Origin: Lunularia cruciata
Taxonomy: Eukaryota; Streptophyta; Marchantiopsida; Lunulariales; Lunulariaceae
Length of the DNA: 64,000 bases
NCBI GenBank assembly: GCA_948567375.1
Contig: OX419755.1
Location: 56,301,001 to 56,365,000, forward strand
Direction of reading: 5' to 3'
Below the pieces are notes generated by a model, which saw nothing but the letters and a program-made list of their open reading frames with translations, was not told the DNA's origin and ran no database searches. Positions 57,876 to 64,000 of the stretch are shown in pieces. The first letter of the stretch is position 1; each line of letters begins with the position of its first letter. The translations under genes and the position numbers were made by a program.

Positions 57876-58005
57876 AAAGTCATTCTCCTCAATTGGTAGA
57901 AGAAAATTTGATGAACCATTAGTTAGCTACTATATCAAAGCTTTGATATAGTAGCTAACTAATGGTTCATCAAATTTTCTTCTACCAATTGAGGAGAATG
58001 ACTTT
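57876..58005. repeat. Perfect 130-bp palindrome, no spacer
   Basis: Positions 57876-57940 and 57941-58005 are exact reverse complements (65-bp arms, centre aag/ctt). It lies within the decayed element C pol. Either a recent foldback duplication or a sequencing/assembly artefact. Confidence 0.95.
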
Positions 58006-58039
58006 TGAGAGATGTTAAGTGGACATGGGAAAGATTTCT

Positions 58040-59030
58040 CTTTTGAGCTTCTAAATTAGATGTTTAGATCCAAGAATTATGGCTCCATTGATCATCTTTA
58101 TAATTTCACATGCGCCTTGGGACTTGAGACCATTTTGGTATCTAGAGCGTATATGCCCAAACTTATAGAGCTCTACAAGGAGAAAATTGAGGCAAAGATC
58201 CTAGAGCCATCCTTTATGTATTATTCTAGCCATAGGTTTATATTGCCTAAGAAGAATCAAGCTTAGAGGTTCATTTAAGATATGTAACTGATGAATTGGG
58301 TGACAATCAAGAACATGAGGATAAGATCAATTGTTGGAGAATTTGTTGAAGCTTTTGTGGGTAGTGTTATATATTCTTTGGGAGATCTTCACTTTGGTTG
58401 TGACCAATTCCAACTTGTTGAAGAGAGTAGAGACATTACTATTATCAAGACACCATTGGGATTGATGAGGATGTGCACATTGTTGCATCAAGAATGGAAT
58501 GAAAAAGGTTCTTAAGGAGTCATTCTAGAGAAGACTATGCCTTTTATGGATGATGTTTTGATATAAGGGTGCACAGAGGAAGAGAAGGATTAGATAATAG
58601 ATAAGAGAGCATGTTGTAGGTTTGTAGCTTATCACATTTCAGATTATGATAAGATCCTATCATAGTTGAGGAGGTTCATTTGGCCATATTGAGGTTCAAG
58701 AGGTGGTCTTTGTTGTGCATTTATGTGGATGGTTTGGTTGCAAACCTGATCCAAGCAAGGTAGATTCAATTCAACAAATAAAAGAAGATTGCAACTCACC
58801 AACAAAAGTAAGGAGATTTTTAGGAGCTTGCATGTTTTATCGTGTGTGGATTTCTCTTTTGCCCATGTAGTAGATCCTCTCTATATTTTAGGGTTTATTT
58901 ATAGGTTTATTTTAGAAAGGCCAAAATTTTGGTGGGAGGAAAGACACAGAAAAGTAGTTCAGAAGTTGAAACAATTGTTGTCCTCTCCACCTATACTACA
59001 ATGGATCAGCTATAAGAATGACATGTAATA
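58040..59030 (+). pseudogene. Element C reverse transcriptase
   Basis: Recognisable blocks: AKILEPSFMYYSSHRFILPKKN, VIYSLGDLHFGCDQFQLVEE, SRDITIIKTPLGLMRMCTL, and MPFMDDVLI, with MDD as the catalytic pair. The thumb is KEIFRSLHVLSCVDFSFAHVVDPLY. Many stops and frameshifts. Confidence 0.8.
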
Positions 59031-60650
59031 CTCATGATTGATTCTAGTCTCATAACTATTGATTGGGTAGTAAGGCAAGATAATGAAGATGTGAACCAAT
59101 ATGTAGTGTGTTTTGGAGCAAAGGTGTTGAGTGAGTACCAAAGAGTCTACCCTGAGGTTAAATGAGAGCTATGGAGGCTACGTATGGTGATTAAGTCTAA
59201 GAATGACTACCAAATTAGCGCATAAGTTGTAGTGGAGACAGATTTGCTAGCTATTATTGGTGATTATTACAAATTGTAATACCTTGGATATTGTGATGCA
59301 TAGATGGATAACATAAATCAAGTTCTTGAATTGTGAGTTTTGGCACATAGTAAGGAAGGATAATCCTATAGAAAATATGTTATCTTGAGTTGAGTATCAA
59401 GATGAGGAATCCTTGATTGAAAATGTTAAAGATATAACCACTCTTTTTCAAGAGTTCAAGTAGGGGAGCATGTGTATCTTAAGTTCTTGGTTGAGGAGCT
59501 CTATGAAGGAGAAATGGTTTCATATTGGGTGATACCTTAGCTCCTTGACTAAGCAACCAAAGTGGAGTGATGCTTGGTACAAGCAACAAAGTTGCAATGT
59601 GTATAACTACCTTTTAGAAGAGGTTATTTGTGGAAGTAAGCTAAATGGAGTGGTGAGCTTCTACAATGGGTTGTGTGGAAGGTGGAGACAAAAAAGAAAT
59701 TATCCATGAATTCCATGAGAGCTTGTAGATTGGACATAGGGGTATTTATGCAACCTTTTTCAAGCTCAAAGAGAGATATTGGTGGTATAATATATATCAA
59801 GATGTAGTTCAATTTGTGGAAGCATGTAAAATCTACCATATGTACTCGGATATTTGACATAGAGATGGATTGCATCCTACTTATTTGCTTGCAATGCATT
59901 TCAAGTGTGTTATGGATCTGGTTATTATGCCATTTGGGATATGGCAGATGTGGTATTTGGTTTTGACACAAGAGGATTTGTCTAGCCAAGTAGAAGGATG
60001 GGCCTTGAGGACCAAAACCAACAAAAGAGTTTTCAGATTTTGGTTGGAAGATGTGAATTGTAGATATGAGTATGTTAGAAAAAAATAAAAAATTGAGGAG
60101 AGCTTAATACACAAGAATCCAAGCTTTCTTTGATAGGTATGGAGTCAAATTGACTCTTACTATAGCTTACAACCAGAGGGGAAATGCCAAGAGTGGGCAA
60201 GGTAATCCTCCTATTGTAAAAACCATTGTGAAAGCATGCTAAGGGAGAGTGGCCAAGACTCTTAAATTTGCTCTATGTGAAGATCACACCACTCATAGTT
60301 TGGTACATGCCTATGGAGTTAATGCATAGGCAAAAACCTATTATACCTATTGAGGAGCAAATACCCACTTGGAGTGTCATACCTTGGAAAGATCACATCT
60401 CTAGGGAGGAGCTTCTTGCACTTTAGATTTGTCAATTGGAGAAAAGGCTAGAGGATGTTGAGCTAGAAATTGAGAAGCTTAAGAAAGCATGTCTTGGGAA
60501 TAAAGATGAATTTAACAAATACTACCGCTTATGACCAAGAGATATTCAAGAAGGAGATTGAGTACTAGTCTACAATAGTAGTCTAAATAACCAAGATAAT
60601 GCTATGAGAAAATTTCAAAGCATTATTTTGGATCTTATGTAGTTTTTTTG
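59031..60650 (+). pseudogene. Element C RNase H and integrase
   Basis: RNase H traces include VCFGAKVLSEYQRVYPEVK and VVVETDLLAIIGDYY. Integrase has the zinc-binding start EFHESL*IGHRGIYATFFKLKERYWWYNIY, a core HFKCVMDLVIMPFG and QEDLSSQVEGWALRTKTNK. A late helical block follows (LEKRLEDVELEIEKLKK, then VLVYNSSLNNQDNAMRKF). Degenerate, with no intact catalytic triad. Confidence 0.75.
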
Positions 60651-60999
60651 TGCTAGATAATGCTTCTTACTCTCTTCACCTTGGTGGTACATTTTTGCAA
60701 AAAATTGCAAAAATTTACTATTTCTCCTATACCTTAGTGTCACAAAAGGTTAACTATTTTCTTGATCCTTCCTCCCTTCACCTTTGGGGACTTCACTTAA
60801 TTTAAGGTTCCATTTATGGTAAGCATATCAAGCTCTTCAAACAACAAAAAGGCTTGAACATAGAAGAAATTAACAAAGAGTTTGATCTCTTTTAATTCCA
60901 AGATGAAGATCCAATGCTAGAGAATGAAGAGTCTCAACAATCAAATGAGGAGGTGGTATAACTCCAAACACAATGTGTGATTTGATTGGTTGGTGCATA

Positions 61000-63900
61000 T
61001 GTGGTACCCACATTTTTTGTTTTTTTTTTTCAAAATGGAGAAGAAGAAGTGTATAGAGAAGTTGGATTGCGCCTGTATGACCAAAGAAGGCAAAGAAAAG
61101 AGTCTTCGGGATGAAACCCAAGGTAACGTGGCTTTGGGTCATAAGGCAATGTACTTGGACTTGCCTTGTCAGCATGAAACCCAAAGTCGACTTTGGGTCA
61201 AGCCGTAAAGAAGAAGCCAAAGACAAAGACAAAGACAAAGAGAGAGAGACTTTGTATCGGGCGGTGCAAGTGGGTCCGAAGAACCTGTAACAAACTTCTT
61301 TGGAATTGGTGCAATCAAGAAAGTACAGGGGAAGAAAGTAATGACCTTGGGATCAAGAACTTCTTGATAATGACATGCAACAACTTGACCAAATCAGAAA
61401 TTTGAGAGGAGTTGTGACTGAAGAGTGACTGATTGGCGCAGGACTATAAAATTACACGGTGTGCAAGAAGAAGGAGCAATGTCCAGTGGCTACCCGGTGC
61501 CTATTCAGAGTCAACCCAAAGTAATGAAAATTGCAAATCCGTAGGAAGAGGAGTGGGTTAGGATTTCGAGGACGATCTTCCACAAGAGAAAAGTGAGGAA
61601 GCACATGATGGCACCAAAAGTAAGCAAGCAAAGTGCGGTGAGAGGGCTTGCAATTTGTCGATTAGAAGTAATAGTGTGGATCAAAGTCTTGACAAGACTT
61701 CATATCACGCTCCTAGCCTGGAATTGGAATTTCAGTTTTCCAAGTTTCATGGTAGAAATTGCAGCCAGCAATTGCAAGGATGGGCTAAAGCACAAGGAGA
61801 AGAGAGGGAATCCCGCTTGATGGACAGAGGCGGATTGGAAAGTAGTGATGGGAAGGGAAGCCGGAGAGGTAGGAGGTACCACCTTCTATTGGAAGTGTGA
61901 TGCTTCAGAAGAAACTGCCAAAGTTAGGAAGTCGTTCATTGACCCCGCATGAAGAATGGGTATAAGGTGGATATTTATAAAGACCCTGAGCGGAGAGGAA
62001 CTGTAAGTGTGATGATGGCCATGTTCAAGCCAAAGCAAACCACTTATGTTACTATGCAATAGGCGTGTTCTTTCACCAAATGTTTGCGGGAGAGGCAATA
62101 GATTGGGCAAAATGACTGCATTAGAGAGTGGGGCAGATGATTTCAGGATGGAGAATGGATATGCCACCACACTATTTTGTGCCATTTGCAACACACTTTT
62201 ATTTTGGGTTGAACTTACTGACTTCGGAAGAGCAAAGTCAAATGAGGTCGCACTTTCATCCAGATTTGTGCAAGGAAGCCGATGCAGATGAGCGATATTA
62301 TATGGAGAGAGTGCAAGAGGGGGATATGTACTACAAAGAGAGTGGGAGAGAAAAGATCATAGCAATTGACCTTCCGAGGGCACAAAAGAGGACCAAGCCT
62401 GAGAGTCATGTTGCAACTGTACAACCCCAGAAAGTTCCAAGGCTTAACCCGATGGCGGTGATAGTGAAGTCAAAGGAAGTTGTGCAGGAGGAAGAAGAAG
62501 AATTGGAAGGAGAACCCGGATCAAAGGGAGGAGGGTCAAGCAAAGAAGAGGAGTTTATGCTACAAAGCAAAGAATCAAGTAGTGGCAGCAAAGGTGAGGT
62601 GGAGGTTCAGCAAGTGATACAGCCGATGGAAGAGGTTGGAAAGCCGAGTCCCAAAGTTTCCATGCTAGAACGGTGCAGTAAGAAGAAAGGAGAAGAAGTC
62701 GAAGCACAACCTCAAGCTGCCAAGCGTGACAATGTCCTAAGTGTATTGGTAGTGGGGCCTAGTAGCCTTACTCAAAAAGAGGGAGAAAGTTTTGAGGAGG
62801 AAACTTTGAAGGTGCAAAGATCTCGACTTCGGAGCAAGGTACCAAATATAGAAGAGTCGGAACCCAAAGTTTGAGCCGAGGATGCAAGGTGCAAAGGAGT
62901 GGACTATTTGTCCAAAGTAATATGCCCGTTGTTGGTGATGTTACAGCAAAAGAAGTTGGAGATGATAAATGCCAAGCTCAACATACAAGATGAATTAGCG
63001 GTGGTAAAAACTTGGAGTGCCAAAACCTTGTTGTTACGAAGTAAGCTGACAAGAGTGGAGATGAAGGTCAAAGAACTTTGGGTTGGGGAGGTTCTTTGGA
63101 GTAAGCACTTTGAGGTGACAAGGGAAGAGCTAGTCAAGAATCGTGAGGAATTGAAGGAGATGACTGCAATGACTGCAAGATTGAAAGGAGAACTTGCAGC
63201 AGTGCGTGTCGAGTTGATACACTCCAAGGCATTTTCTGCGGTGATGGAGCAAGAGTTGGAGAGCCTTAAGAAGAGGGCAGTGGAGAAAGATCAGGCCTGG
63301 CAACGAGAGTTGACGGAGCATAGTAGAGAAGAAGATTGATTGAGAAGGTTGATGCAAGAGGCAGAGTAACAACTCTCTATACATCGGAAGGAGAAGGAAG
63401 CATTGAAAGCTAAATTTGAAGATGAGCTTCAGATGTATCATAGTGAATTGGAAGAGGAGAGGAAGAAGGAGAAGTTTACGGTGATGGAAGAAACTAGTGA
63501 AGTAGAAGGTGTTGTCAACAAAATTAAGGCCATGCTGAGTACAAAAGTGGAATCTAAACTCAAAGAAGCGAGGCTACATGAGTTAAAGTTGCTAGTGTAG
63601 GAAACGCGCAAGAGGAAGGCAAAGGACACCGAGTTAAATAATCTCTTAATCTGGCTGCAAGATTGTGTAGATAGGAGGATGTTAGAGGTGGGGGAAAATG
63701 TGTGTCTCAGACTAGACCTTATTAGGATGGAGTTAGCTAAACTTTGTAGTGAGGTAGAAGAAGTACAAAGACCCAAAGTAAGAGAAGTAGGAGTGCAAGT
63801 GTCTTTGGATTTGACATTTGACGCTTGAGAGAAGAGTAGGTCAGAGGATAAAGTAGTAGAAAGGTTACCCAAGACCTCAATTGTAGATCAGAGTGAAGAA

Positions 63901-64000
63901 GTAATAGAATTGATAGAAGAGTTAGGAGTTATGAGACCCGAAGATAGAGTAATAGTAACTAAAGTTACTTCGGGTTTGGGTTTGAAAGCCGATGACGAAG
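61000..64000 (+). repeat. Divergent family B LTR (runs past the window end)
   Basis: It starts tgtggtacccacatttttt like the other family B LTRs and keeps the downstream signposts: gaagaagtgtatagagaagtt, a TATA box at 61446, an ATG at 61480 and the ORF. A microsatellite (caaaga/gaga) lies at 61213-61245. Whether gag-pol follows is not visible. Confidence 0.88.
61480..64000 (+). pseudogene. LTR-encoded coiled-coil protein, divergent copy (partial)
   Basis: It starts MSSGYPVPIQSQPKV. A TAG lies at about 61543. The helical domain keeps ITLLAWNWNFSFPSFMVEI and PPHYFVPFATHFYFGLNLL. The acidic linker (62460-62870) differs in sequence but not in character. The coiled coil is open at 62899-63339 and 63403-63600. 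The window cuts it near LGLKADDE, a few codons before the usual end. Frameshifts lie between 61900 and 62130. Protein similarity to B1 is clear although nucleotide divergence is high. Confidence 0.75.

Larger units (their letters stand above)
55236..60994 (+). mobile_element. Element C: decayed Ty3/gypsy element
   Basis: The rest of the 5' LTR (about 55236-55330) leads into a heavily mutated interior with gag-like, protease, RT, RNase H and integrase pieces in gypsy order. No 3' LTR is seen before the family B LTR at 61000, so the element is truncated or its end lies beyond the window. The wording of RT and integrase motifs resembles a gypsy lineage I know mainly from fungi. Confidence 0.8.

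Overview
The window is nuclear DNA of a land plant. The evidence is an intron-containing pentatricopeptide-repeat (PPR) gene, a DUF641/GIL1-family gene, and about 46 kb of nested plant-type Ty3/gypsy LTR retrotransposons. The element types, notably a gypsy element carrying a cytosine methyltransferase and a PHD finger, fit a seed-free plant such as a fern, lycophyte or bryophyte better than a flowering plant. That host call is inference. No prokaryotic or organellar gene clusters are visible.

Layout. 1-1 kb holds a decayed non-LTR retroelement tail and one copy of a dispersed repeat. 1-4.4 kb is AT-rich and apparently empty. 4.4-9.1 kb holds a PPR gene whose large 3' exon joins in phase to at least four small upstream exons. 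11.2-12.1 kb holds a one-exon DUF641 gene. 12.1-17.9 kb is gene-poor, with hairpins, short tandem repeats and an antisense gag relic.

17.9-29.7 kb is element A. It is an old gypsy element (its LTR copies differ at roughly 15% of sites by eye) with gag, protease, a C5-cytosine DNA methyltransferase domain, RT, RNase H, integrase and a C-terminal PHD finger. A solo LTR of family B interrupts its integrase (target-site duplication ATACA).

30.0-30.4 kb is a family-C LTR fragment with a cluster of heat-shock-element-like motifs upstream of a TATA box. 30.4-37.0 kb is B2, a truncated family-B element. 37.7-55.2 kb is B1, a 17.5-kb family-B element (TSD AAAGC) with LTRs of about 3.77 kb. It was inserted into the 5' LTR of element C, and a 3775-bp antisense solo LTR of its own family (TSD ACTTG) splits its pol. 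55.2-61.0 kb is the decayed interior of element C. From 61.0 kb a divergent fourth family-B LTR runs off the window.

The two most notable systems are the methyltransferase-plus-PHD gypsy element and family B, whose LTR itself carries an 850-codon reading frame (helical N-terminal domain, acidic linker, long coiled coil). A TATA box just upstream of that frame suggests it lies at the 5' end of the genomic RNA, ahead of the primer-binding site. All element copies here are inactive through nonsense changes, frameshifts or nested insertions.
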